A DNA stretch of 64,000 bases from positions 84,909,054 through 84,973,053 of the forward strand of contig CM067373.1 in NCBI GenBank assembly GCA_034401795.1. The letters run 5' to 3'. This DNA is from Chaetoderma sp. LZ-2023a. Lineage: Eukaryota; Mollusca; Caudofoveata; Chaetodermatida; Chaetodermatidae. Positions 50,640 to 59,144 of this stretch are shown here, in pieces. How positions within the stretch are numbered: the first letter of the stretch is position 1; each line of letters begins with the position of its first letter. Position numbers and translations under genes: made by a program. The notes beneath the pieces are model-generated. The model ran no database searches, had not been told where the DNA came from, and worked only from the letters and a program-made list of their open reading frames with translations.

Positions 50640-51535
50640 CGGAATCAATACCGGCGGCTTTGGAAACAAATGGAGTCGAGAATCTTCACCCATGCGATGT
50701 AGCGTCTTGTCGGCTAATCTCGACCGACAACTGTGTGCAGATTCCTTCCGTCGGAGGCAGACTTCAGCTATTCCTAAGCCAATGGGAACAGGTCGTGCGT
50801 GACTATTTAGTCTGTCAGTGGATAAGAAACGGCTATGATCCGGACTGGCTCATCCATCAATCGTTAATTCCGTTAACCTCGACTCCAATATGGACTCCTA
50901 TTCCAAGGGAATTAGACCGTCTAGTTGCCATTCAGTCAGAGATAGAATCGCTTCGTCTGAAGAAGGCGATTCACCTGGTAGCCGATCAGTCATCACTGGG
51001 CTTCTATTCGATTATGTTCCTAGTTCCGAAGCGTACCGGAGGGTGGAGACCAATTCTCAATCTCAAACCGTTGAACAAATTTATTCTTTCTCCCAGGTTT
51101 CAGATGGAGACGGTAGCAGCTGTGATGACAGGGCTCAGGAAAGGCATGTGGGCGGTATCAATAGATCTGAAGGATGCTTATTTTCATATTCCAATGTCAA
51201 TTCCCTTTCAGAAGTACCTGCGATTTGCATTCCAAGACAATGTTTGGGAATTCAATGCTCTTCCATTCGGCCTGACCACGGCTCCGAGGGTCTTCACCAA
51301 GGTGGTTCTCGCCATGACTTCTTTACTTCGCAGGAGAAACATAGCTGTTCACACTTACATAGACGACTGGCTGCTAAAGGCGGGGAATCCAGTCACTCTG
51401 CGCAGCAATCTGAAGGTAGTCCTAGACTTATTAAAGAAGCTAGGATGGATTGTGAATCTAGAGAAATCAGAACTGACTCCATCCCAGGAGTTTGTTTATC
51501 TGGGAATTTTTTTTTCAATCTCAGGGACGGCGTAG
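50640..51535 (+). pseudogene. RT domain of DIRS A3, frame broken after the thumb
   Basis: In the +1 frame relative to gag it reads IMFLVPKRTGGWRPILNLKP, MWAVSIDLKDAYFHIPMSIP, ALPFGLTTAPRVFTK and YIDD near 51357-51368. The frame terminates soon after EFVYLGIFF. A run of nine T replaces the seven bases expected from the other copies, and the thumb (NLRDGVAFPAE...) continues in another frame. A sequencing error in the run is possible. Confidence 0.85.
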
Positions 51536-51751
51536 CTTTTCCGGCGGAGAGCAGAGTCAGAAGCCTGATTGCAGTATTGGAGTCAGTTTCTCTAGGAGCC
51601 TATCTGACGGCACGTCAATTTCTCAGAATACTCGGTTTGCTAGTATCTCTGGAGAAGGTGGTGCCATATGCGGCGCTCAGGCGCAGGCCGATTCAGATGT
51701 ATTTGATGTCGTTCTGGTCCGTTATCTCTGAGAATACCAGTAAAAGAACCA

Positions 51752-52786
51752 TTGATATTCCACCTTCAGTGGTGGTTGTCGGAACAGAATCTCCTGCGAG
51801 GTGTTTCTCTACAACCTCCTCAACCTCAGATGTCCATGTTCACGGATGCCTCGTTGACAGGTTGGGGAGCGGTATTGGACAATCAGTCAGTGTCCGGGGA
51901 ATGGGATCGGACCAATGCGCAGAAACATATCAATGTACTCGAGCTATTAGCGGTGGTATTAGCACTGCAGACGTTCGATGGTCGAGTTCAAGACAAAATT
52001 GTCCTGGTAAGGACAGACAACTCAACAGTGGTGTCTTATTTAAACCGCCAAGGCGGGACAAGATCACCGGAGTTGTGTATGATGGTTTGGAACCTTCTGC
52101 TGTGGTGCCAAGAGAGGAATATTATTCTTCGGGCAGCACACATTCCAGGAAGATTGAACATCTTAGCGGATGCTCTCAGTCGAAGGACGGTTTGTCGTCC
52201 GACGGAATGGCAGCTCAACCAAGTGGTAGCAGAGGTTCTATTCAAACAATGGGGGAAGCCGAATGTTGACCTATTTGCGATGAAGACAAACGCAAAGATG
52301 GTCACGTACGTGTCACCGATCCCGGACCCGTTGGCTCTAGCAGTAGACGCACTGGCGATAAGTTGGAAGGGAATGTACGCGTATGCGTATCCTCCAACAA
52401 TTCTCATCCCGAAAGTTCTGGCAAAGATAAGAGAGGGGATGTGCCAAGTACTACTGATCGCTCCTTATTGGCCAGGCCGATCATGGTTTACGGATCTGCT
52501 GGACCTTCTGGTCTGCAGTCCAATCCCTCTTCCAGACACAAGAGATGTAATCTCTCAGAACAAGGGTCTGTACCTTCACGACAGACCAGAAATGTTCAAA
52601 TTGACTGCATGGATGTTGTCAAGCAGCGTGCAATTGAGGGTGGCTTTTCTGAGCAAGCAGCGAAGTTTGTTGCTTCGGCCAGAAGAGTTTCTACCACAAA
52701 AACATATAATTATAGAATCAACAAATTTGCACAGTGGTGTGAGAGAAGAGATATTGATCCCTTTTCTGCATCTGTTCAACACGTAG
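51752..52786 (+). CDS. RNase H and methyltransferase-like part of DIRS A3 pol (separated from RT by frameshifts)
   Basis: It begins inside pol at FHLQWWLSEQNLL after a 14-bp deletion (TGGTC|CGTTATC versus the outer copy at 54636-54652) that restores the RT frame lost at the T-run. RNase H is MFTDASLTGWGAVL, NVLELLAVVLAL, VRTDNSTVVSYLNRQGG and HIPGRLNILADALSRR. The following segment reads DLFAMKTNAKM, DALAISWKGMYAYAYPPTI and VLLIAPYWPGRSWFTDLLDL. It matches family B in the same order. As it stands it is not joined to RT in one frame, so a complete pol would not be made. Confidence 0.82.
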   Translation: MIFHLQWWLSEQNLLRGVSLQPPQPQMSMFTDASLTGWGAVLDNQSVSGEWDRTNAQKHINVLELLAVVLALQTFDGRVQDKIVLVRTDNSTVVSYLNRQGGTRSPELCMMVWNLLLWCQERNIILRAAHIPGRLNILADALSRRTVCRPTEWQLNQVVAEVLFKQWGKPNVDLFAMKTNAKMVTYVSPIPDPLALAVDALAISWKGMYAYAYPPTILIPKVLAKIREGMCQVLLIAPYWPGRSWFTDLLDLLVCSPIPLPDTRDVISQNKGLYLHDRPEMFKLTAWMLSSSVQLRVAFLSKQRSLLLRPEEFLPQKHIIIESTNLHSGVREEILIPFLHLFNT

Positions 52787-53634
52787 CAGATTTTATCTGT
52801 CATTTATACGAAGTTGACAAACTTGTACCTTCTACCCTAGCAGCATATAAGTCTGCATTAGCTTCTGTCATTCCTAGTCTCACCGTTGGGGGAGTAGAGA
52901 ATGACACCTTGAATGAAGTTATTAAAGGAATGAGCAATCTGCGACCTAGACAGCCAATTCCTATCCCATCATGGAATCTATCTCTTGTTCTACAGGTTTT
53001 AGGGCATGCTCCCTTTGAACCGATTAGAACTATTGACATTAAACTGTTAACTATTAAATCAGTTTTCTTGGTTGCAGCAGCGTCGGCGAGAAGGAGAAGC
53101 GAGATCCATGCGCTTTCTGCCGAACAAGACCGTTTTGTCGTCACGGGTGAAGGTTTAAGATTACTTCCACGTCTTTGTTTCCTGGCAAAGAATCAGTCAC
53201 TTAAATATCCAGGACAGCCGATCAATTTGCCAAGTTTAACTAGACATGACCCAAATTCTTGTGCTTGGTGTCCTGTCAGATGTCTAAAGATGTATAAGAA
53301 ACGTACTTCTGAGTGGAGAGACGACCCGAAATCTCTGTGGTTATGTCTCAAAGCTCCCCATTTACGTGCTTCGAAAGATACTATTTCTCGTTGGATAGTT
53401 GACGCTATTCAGATGTCGCACAAGATCGCTACAGGAAAGCAGATTGATCGTGCGAATGCCCATGAGGTCCGAGCACTAGCAGCATCATCGGCCCTTTATA
53501 AGGGTGTCTCTTTAGAGCAGGTGATGTCTGTAGCACAATGGCATGCCGAGTCGTCATTCACTGATTTCTACCTTCGAGACATCTCCAGCACACTTAATCC
53601 AGTAGCCGTCGCCAATCTGTCGAACCTAAACTAA
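52363..53634 (+). CDS. tyrosine recombinase of DIRS A3
   Basis: The domain lies at ~52610-53634: TTKTYNYRINKFAQWCERRD, HLYEVDKLVPSTLAAYKSAL, then catalytic Arg in AASARRRSEIHALSAE, HxxR as AHEVRA, and AQWHAESSFTDFYLRD with the Tyr nucleophile. It overlaps the end of the methyltransferase-like frame. The same frame is also open at 50890-52269 over RT/RNase H. One TGA (52267-52269) separates the two; in the outer copy that codon is GGA (54.4-56.0 kb frame). The conserved catalytic set suggests it was functional at insertion. Confidence 0.85.
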   Translation: MEGNVRVCVSSNNSHPESSGKDKRGDVPSTTDRSLLARPIMVYGSAGPSGLQSNPSSRHKRCNLSEQGSVPSRQTRNVQIDCMDVVKQRAIEGGFSEQAAKFVASARRVSTTKTYNYRINKFAQWCERRDIDPFSASVQHVADFICHLYEVDKLVPSTLAAYKSALASVIPSLTVGGVENDTLNEVIKGMSNLRPRQPIPIPSWNLSLVLQVLGHAPFEPIRTIDIKLLTIKSVFLVAAASARRRSEIHALSAEQDRFVVTGEGLRLLPRLCFLAKNQSLKYPGQPINLPSLTRHDPNSCAWCPVRCLKMYKKRTSEWRDDPKSLWLCLKAPHLRASKDTISRWIVDAIQMSHKIATGKQIDRANAHEVRALAASSALYKGVSLEQVMSVAQWHAESSFTDFYLRDISSTLNPVAVANLSNLN

Positions 53635-54246
53635 GCCACATCCGACCACTACTTCGCACACATCACAAAGGACTTCCGCCTACACTGACCAAGCGCTATG
53701 CACATGACTGAGTACGACCGTGGATTGGGCCTAGCTCCTGTGATGATCAATAACAGATCGACCACTCAAAAATGGTGAGTGTTTACATTAATTAAGTGAC
53801 TATAAATATATTTACTTCCAGTCGAAATACCAGACTGAGTAAGTGAATAGTCTGGTACAAGAGTATATTTATCCTCTCATACAGACATGAGACTCATTCC
53901 AATTTGAAAATCTAATCGATATACTGATAGTTTTTTTCAAAGATTTGAAGTTGTAGTAGCTTCTTTGCACTCTACTGGACTGCCCTAGCTGAGACTTGGG
54001 GCTGACACGGGTCTGGTGGGTGTTGCATCCCCATGGACATCCCTCTGGTTTTGTGCGGACAAAAGAGGGGGGGGGAGCGCGGTCTAGACCATGGAAGTTT
54101 AGCACTCTATGAGTCAGATAGCAGAACCCAAGCGTATGCCAGGGTTTTAGTCTCTTCACAACCTTCTCTGTTGGATGGTTGATGAGTGCTGGTTCGAGCC
54201 TCACCTCCTCCCACCGGCATTTCCTGGCTGTCGAAATCCGGAGTTT
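53635..54246 (+). other. 3' untranslated region of DIRS A3 with a G-run
   Basis: No open frame of note. It includes GAG followed by nine G at 54067-54075 and AGCGCGG, the same element as in family B (38755-38765) and the outer copy (57002-57012). Antisense open frames here are incidental. Confidence 0.7.
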
Positions 54247-54352
54247 ATCATAATAGTACATCTGGTAAGTATTATTCGAAGTAGAATCAAAAAAGCATCC
54301 GCTTTTGTTTCTACGAGAATTCTTAATACTTACCAGATGTACTATGGCCCTG
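54247..54352 (+). repeat. internal complementary region of DIRS A3
   Basis: GTACATCTGGTAAGTATTAT then TCGAAGTAGAA (to 54286) is the complement of the left terminus. TCAAAAAAGCATCCGCTTTT onward to TTACCAGATGTACTA is the complement of the right terminus. The seam at 54286/54287 gives the circle junction. Confidence 0.92.
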
Positions 54353-54403
54353 CCTCAGCCGCCCCGCTGAGGTGAGGCTGAGCTGCTTTCGCAGTTTGCC
54401 AAG

Positions 54404-54609
54404 GCAAACATAAGACGAATCTGACTGTGATTGGGAATGGACTCGGTACCTGCGGCTATGGTATTCCCGGACACAGTGTGGGCAGGACCAGGAGAGTGCG
54501 GAGTTTTAATTGTTTATTTTGACCTAGACTGGATAATAGACATTATCATAATAGTACATCTGGTAAGTATTAAGAATTCTCGTAGAAACAAAAGCGGATG
54601 CTTTTTTGA
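54404..54609 (-). repeat. right inverted terminal repeat of DIRS A3
   Basis: From GCAAACATAAGACGAATCTG to CATCTGGTAAGTAT, then the right-specific terminus TAAGAATTCTCGTAGAAAC and AAAAGCGGATGCTTTTTTGA. Confidence 0.92.
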
Positions 54610-54611
54610 TT

Positions 54612-55718
54612 CAGATGTATTTAATGTCGTTCTGGTCTCACAAAACGGATCCGTTATCTCTCAGAATTCCAGTAAAAGAACCATTGATATTCCATCTTCA
54701 GTGGTGGTTATCAGAACAGAATCTCCTGCGAGGTGTTCCTCTACAACCTCTTCAACGACAGATGTCCATTTTTACAGATGCATCGACGATGGGTTGGGGA
54801 GCGGTATTGGCCAATCGACCAGTGTCAGGGAAATGGGATCGGACCAATGCGCAGAAACATATCAATGTTCTCGAATTATTAGCGGTAATATTAGCACTTC
54901 GAAAGTTCGAGAATTTAATCCAAGACAAGATTGTCCTAATAAGGACAGACAACTCAACAGTGGTATCTTATTTGAACCCCCAAGGCGGGACGAGGTCACC
55001 AGAGTTGTGCATGATGATTTGGAACCTTCTGCTGTGGTGCCAAGAGAGGAATATTATTCTTCGGGCAGCACACATTCCAGGAAGACTGAACATCTTAGCA
55101 GATGCGCTCAGTCGAAGGATGGTTTGTCGTCCGACAGAATGGCAGCTCAACCAATCGGTAGCGGAGGTTCTATTCAAACATTGGGGCAAACGAAATGTGG
55201 ATCTATTTGCGATCAAACTAAATGCAAAGATGGTCACATACGTGTCACCGATCCCAGACCCGCTAGCCTTGGCAGTAGACGCACTGGCGATAAGTTGGAA
55301 AGGAATGTACGCGTATGCGTATCCTCCAACGATTCTCATCCCGAAAGTTCTGGCAAAGATAAGAGAGGGAGTATGCCAAGTACTACTGATCGCCCCTCAT
55401 TGGCCAGGCCGATCATGGTTTACGGATCTGCTGAACCTTCTGGTCTGCAATCCAATCCGTCTTCCAGACCGAAGGGATCTAATCACTCCGGACAAGGGTC
55501 TGTGTCTTCACGACAGGCCGGAAATATTCAAATTGACTGCATGGATGTTGTTAAGCAGCGTGCAATTGAGGGTGGCTTTTCTGAGCAAGCAGCGAAGTTT
55601 GTCGCATCAGCCAGAAGAGGGTCAACCACCAAAACATATAATTATAGAATCAACAAATTTGCAGAATGGTGCCAGGAAAGAGATATTAATCCCTTATCTG
55701 CATCTGTTCAACATGTAG
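54612..55718 (+). pseudogene. RT thumb / RNase H / methyltransferase-like part, outer family A copy
   Basis: It resumes at IQMYLMSFWSHKTDPLSLRI and keeps RNase H (IFTDASTMGWGAVL, NVLELLAVILAL, IRTDNSTVVSYLNPQGG with Arg changed to Pro, HIPGRLNILADALSRR). The methyltransferase-like segment follows (DLFAIKLNAKM, DALAISWKGMYAYAYPP, VLLIAPHWPGRSWFTDLLNL). The frame is open through this part and ends at NM after HLF. It is separated from its RT half by the A3 insertion. Confidence 0.85.
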
Positions 55719-56568
55719 CAGATTTTATCTGTCATTTATACGAAGTTGAAAAACTTGTACCATCAACCCTAGCAGCATATAAGTCTGCATTAGCTTCAGT
55801 CATTCCCAGTCTATCTATTGAAGGAGTGGAGAATGACACTTTGAATGAAGTTATTAAAGGAATGAGCAATCTGCGACCTAGACAGCCAATTCCTCTCCCA
55901 GCATGGAGTCTATCTCTTGTTCTACAGGTTTTAGGGCATGCTCCCTTTGAACCGATTAGATCTATATATATATTAAACTGTTAACTATTAAATCAGTTTT
56001 CTTGGTTGCAGCAGCGTCGGCGAGAAGGAGAAGCGAGATTCATGCGCTATCTGCCGAGCAAGACCGTTTTGTCATCATGGGTGAGGGTTTAAGGAGACTT
56101 CCACGTCTTTGTTTCCTAGCAAAGAATCAGTCACTTAAATATCCAGGTCAACCGATCAATTTGCCAAGTTTAGTTAGACATGACCCAAACTCTTCTGCTT
56201 GGTGTCCTGTCAGATGTGTGAAAATGTATAAGATACGTACTGAGGAGTGGAGAGACGACCCGAAATCTCTGTGGTTATGTCTCAAAACTCCTCATTTGTG
56301 CGCCTCGAAAGATACTATTTCTCGTTGGATAGTTGATGCTATTCAGATGTCGCATAAAATTGCTACAGGAAAGCAGATTGATCATGCGAACGCCTATCAG
56401 GTACGAGCATTAGCAGCAGCATCGGCCCTTTTTAAGGGTGTCTCATTAGTGGAGGTGATGTCTGTAGCACAATGGCATGCCGAGTCGTCATTTACTGATT
56501 TCTACCTTTGCGACATCTCCAGCGCACTTAATCCGGTAGCCGTCACCAATTTGTCGAACCTTAGTTAA
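55500..56568 (+). pseudogene. tyrosine recombinase, outer family A copy, disrupted
   Basis: The N-terminal part (TTKTYNYRINKFAEWCQERD) is in a frame open since 54431. It stops at 55984, where a TATATATATAT stretch replaces the coding TATTGACAT of A3 and shifts the frame. The catalytic part continues at 56002-56568 (AASARRRSEIHALSAE; AYQVRA with the His of HxxR changed to Tyr; AQWHAESSFTDFYLCD with Arg changed to Cys after the Tyr). Inactive on two counts. Confidence 0.85.
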
Positions 56569-57181
56569 GCCACATCCGACCACTATTTCACAAACATCGC
56601 ACGTTACTTCCTCCTGCACTGAGCAAGAGCCATGCACATGACCAGTGAACGACTGTGGATTGGGCCGAGCTCCTGGGATGATCAAGAATGAACAAGCACT
56701 CAAAATGGTGAGTGTTTACATTAATTAAGTGACTAATAATAATAATTTACTTACAGTCGAAATACCGGACTGCTTATGTAAATAGTCTGGTGTAAGAGTA
56801 TACTTATCCTCTCAAACAGACATTAGACTCATTCCAATTTGAAAACTTAATCGATATACTGATATTTTTTCAAAATTAGAAGTTGTAGTAGCTTCTTTGC
56901 ACTCTACTGGACTGCCCTAGCTGAGACTTGGGGCTGACAAGGGTCTGGTGGGTGTTGCATCCACTTTTTTCGACAGCCCTTTGGATTTTGTGCGGACAAA
57001 AGGGGGGGGGGGCTGCGCGGTCTGGACCTTGGAAGTTTAGCACTCTATGAGTCAGATAGCAGAACCCAAGCGTATGCCATGGTTCTAGTCTCTTCACAAC
57101 CTTCTCTGTTGGATGGTTGATAAGTGCTGGTTCGAACCTCACCTCCCACCGGTATTTCTTGGCTGTTGAAATCCGGAGTTT

Positions 57182-57279
57182 ATCATAATAGTACCTCTGG
57201 TAAGTATTATTCGAAGTAGAATAAAAAAAGCATCTGCTTTTGTTTCTACGAGAATTCTTAATACTTACCAGATGTACAA
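57182..57279 (+). repeat. internal complementary region, outer family A copy
   Basis: It has GTACCTCTGGTAAGTATTAT, then TCGAAGTAGAATAAAAAAAG, then CTACGAGAATTCTTAATACT. The seam reads TAGAATAAAAA, that is, a circle junction TTTTTATTCTA, slightly different from A3. A G-run lies at 57002-57012. Confidence 0.88.
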
Positions 57280-57338
57280 TGACCCTTCCTCAGCCTCCCC
57301 GCTGAGGTGAGGCTGAGCTGCTTATGCTGTTTGTCAAG

Positions 57339-57546
57339 GCAAATATAAGACGAATCTGACTGTGATTGGGAATTGACTCGGTACCTGGGACTATGGTAAT
57401 TCCCGGACACAGTATGGGCAGGACCAGGAGAGTGCGGAGTTTTAATTGTTTATTTTGAGCTAGACTAGATAATAGACATTATCATAATAGTACATCTGGT
57501 AAGTATTAATAATTCTCGTAGAAACAAAAGCGGATGCTTTTTTGAT
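57339..57546 (-). repeat. right inverted terminal repeat, outer family A copy
   Basis: From GCAAATATAAGACGAATCTG to GCGGATGCTTTTTTGAT. It pairs with 44352-44530. Confidence 0.9.
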
Positions 57547-58044
57547 GCATGGGCATTATGGTGCATGGATAAGTGTGTGCGTGCACACGCACGCACATCT
57601 AAGCATAACCAGAAGCATATCCTAGTGCATCTTGCGTGGGCATGTGCACAAGAGCCTGCACCGCAAAACCATTGGCAACTGTCAAATAGGAAACCCGGTA
57701 TTTCCTCAGATGCTGCATATGCCGCAAACAGTACATAGGAGGAACGCCACACCCATGTAAACTGTGCATTCAAGAACATAGGCACTAACCAGTCCGGCTG
57801 GAAAGGACCCTGTTTCCCTGACACATGTCCAACCACAGGCCACACCGTCAGTACGCTGTTAGTATCGCCCTATCTTGAAAAGTATAAAACCTTTCAGATT
57901 TCTTTAGTTTTTGGAATGGTTTTGTACCCTGTGAAATTAAGGATTTTCCTATAGCCTGTGGAACTAATACATGGCTTTGGCTAGTGAGGTGGAGGGGTGA
58001 ATTTACCAAGAATTTATTAGCATTGATTTGCTGCATTTGCATAT
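57547..58044 (+). pseudogene. continuation of the interrupted unidentified ORF, then intron DNA
   Basis: Immediately after the DIRS right end a frame is open for ~58 codons (ALWCMDKCVRAHARTSK within it) to a TAG near 57720. It continues open beyond that stop (NCAFKNIGTNQSGWKGPC) to about 57900. If the outer DIRS inserted at an AT core, this frame is in phase with the one ending at 44351. Composition is again less AT-rich than typical intron. Family not recognised. The last ~150 bp are ordinary AT-rich sequence up to DIRS B2. Confidence 0.35.
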
Positions 58045-58236
58045 TTCACATCAAGAGTATACTTACCTCCCTAATACTTTTGATATTGCTAAATATCGGC
58101 TTTCACTCAATAAAACACTCAGATTAAAAACAGTTAGGTGCCCCTACTGGGCAGGGAGTCAGAGGTAGTCCGGCGGATGCTCGCCCCACCACCGCGCATG
58201 CGCCGACTACTACTTCCTCTTTGCTCATTTATTGGC
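58045..58236 (+). repeat. left inverted terminal repeat of DIRS B2
   Basis: Identical in reading to 32305-32496 of B1. The matching right repeat must lie beyond 64000. Confidence 0.92.
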
Positions 58237-58327
58237 AAAGGGTTACATGCGGTTTTGTGTTATCTATACTTTTCTGCACGTTACCTTGTTTTTTACTCAA
58301 ATTTGACGATTCTTGTACGTTGGAAGC

Positions 58328-58378
58328 ATGTCGGAAAGGGAGGATTCACCTTTGGAAGGAGCGGGATCTCTTTATCAG
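58328..58378 (+). CDS. gag: gag leader exon of DIRS B2
   Basis: It encodes the same 17 residues as 32588-32638 (MSEREDSPLEGAGSLYQ). A synonymous TTA/TTG Leu difference is the only change, with the same CAG|GTGA donor. Confidence 0.65.
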
Positions 58379-59144
58379 GTGATTTCTTTGATATGCTAGC
58401 GTGTTTTGTCCCGGTTTAATGTATTTCCGGGACTCGCGCTTACCGTGATTAGCGCCTGTTTATGTTGGTTTTTTACAACATGGTGCTTCATAAGTCTCAT
58501 TTCTCTTTGTGTTTTTGTCCACAGGTATCACATAGAAGCTTTGATGGACTTCTCGGCACAAGAGGATATGTTTTCTCTCCACCACGGTTCCATTTCCTAC
58601 TAATACTGTTAGGTTATCTAACCAAAAATCTATGTTCAGTGAGTTGGAGGCCTGTTATAAAGGTCTTCTCACTTTGCCCTCTTGATCCAATTCCTTCCCC
58701 TTAGGTGGAGAGAATGTAGAGGCGTACTATGGTGGAGTTCTCCGGTTCATCACGTTGGATGGTTTGTCTGTACAAGTGTCAGGTATCTAATTATTGATAA
58801 ACAAAAGGGGAGATAATTTCCTTTTTTGCCAATGCTAGAATTGGAAGGAGTTATCTCTGTATATCTGATTGTTGTGTACTCGTAATGCCAATTCAACGGG
58901 AATGTTCCGGTTTTCTTATACAATTCGTTCTTGCACTTGGTGCTTGTTGCGGATCGATTATTTTGGTCACGGGTGTGATGACGTCATAATCGGCCTTGGC
59001 CTTTATTAACAATTAACGTTTTGTCCAAGGCTGGTTCTTCTTGATTTGCGATCTTGAGGATCCTGTCCCTCTCTTTTTAGTTGGTTTTGAGTTCGCTAAC
59101 CTTAACTATCTTGCTCATTGTCCCTGTCCTTTGTCCTGTTTCAG

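Larger units (their letters stand above)
47831..54609 (+). mobile_element. DIRS family A, copy A3: complete element nested inside the outer copy
   Basis: The ~6.8-kb element has inverted terminal repeats (47831-48008; 54404-54609), a spliced gag, an RT/RNase H/methyltransferase-like frame and a recombinase. It also has a G-run and an ICR (54247-54352). Both junctions share GATTC (47829-47833; 54608-54612). The ICR predicts the circle junction TTTTTTGATTCTACTTCG, which has the same five bases, as does the target. So integration by crossover within GATTC explains every base with no duplication. RT is broken in two places (a T9 run at 51507-51515 and a 14-bp deletion near 51720), so this copy is not autonomous now. 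Confidence 0.93.
44352..57546 (+). mobile_element. DIRS family A, outer copy (44352-47830 plus 54612-57546), split by copy A3
   Basis: The left part ends at GCAGGCCGATTC inside RT, and the right part resumes at GATTCAGATGTATTTAATGT. In the intact family sequence (51690-51710) these are one continuous string. The host copy is ~6.4 kb after removing A3. It is older than A3: gag has a ~430-bp deletion near 45680 and frameshifts, and the recombinase is disrupted near 55965. Its ICR (57182-57279) and terminal repeats are present. Left junction CCTATTCTAC and right junction TTTGATGCATGG suggest integration at a two-base AT core in an open stretch. Confidence 0.9.

Noticed and set aside
53869-54261. 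130-codon antisense frame in the DIRS 3' region
   Set aside because: It lies in the non-coding 3' UTR and complementary region and matches no protein; a similar frame appears in the outer copy only because the DNA is homologous.
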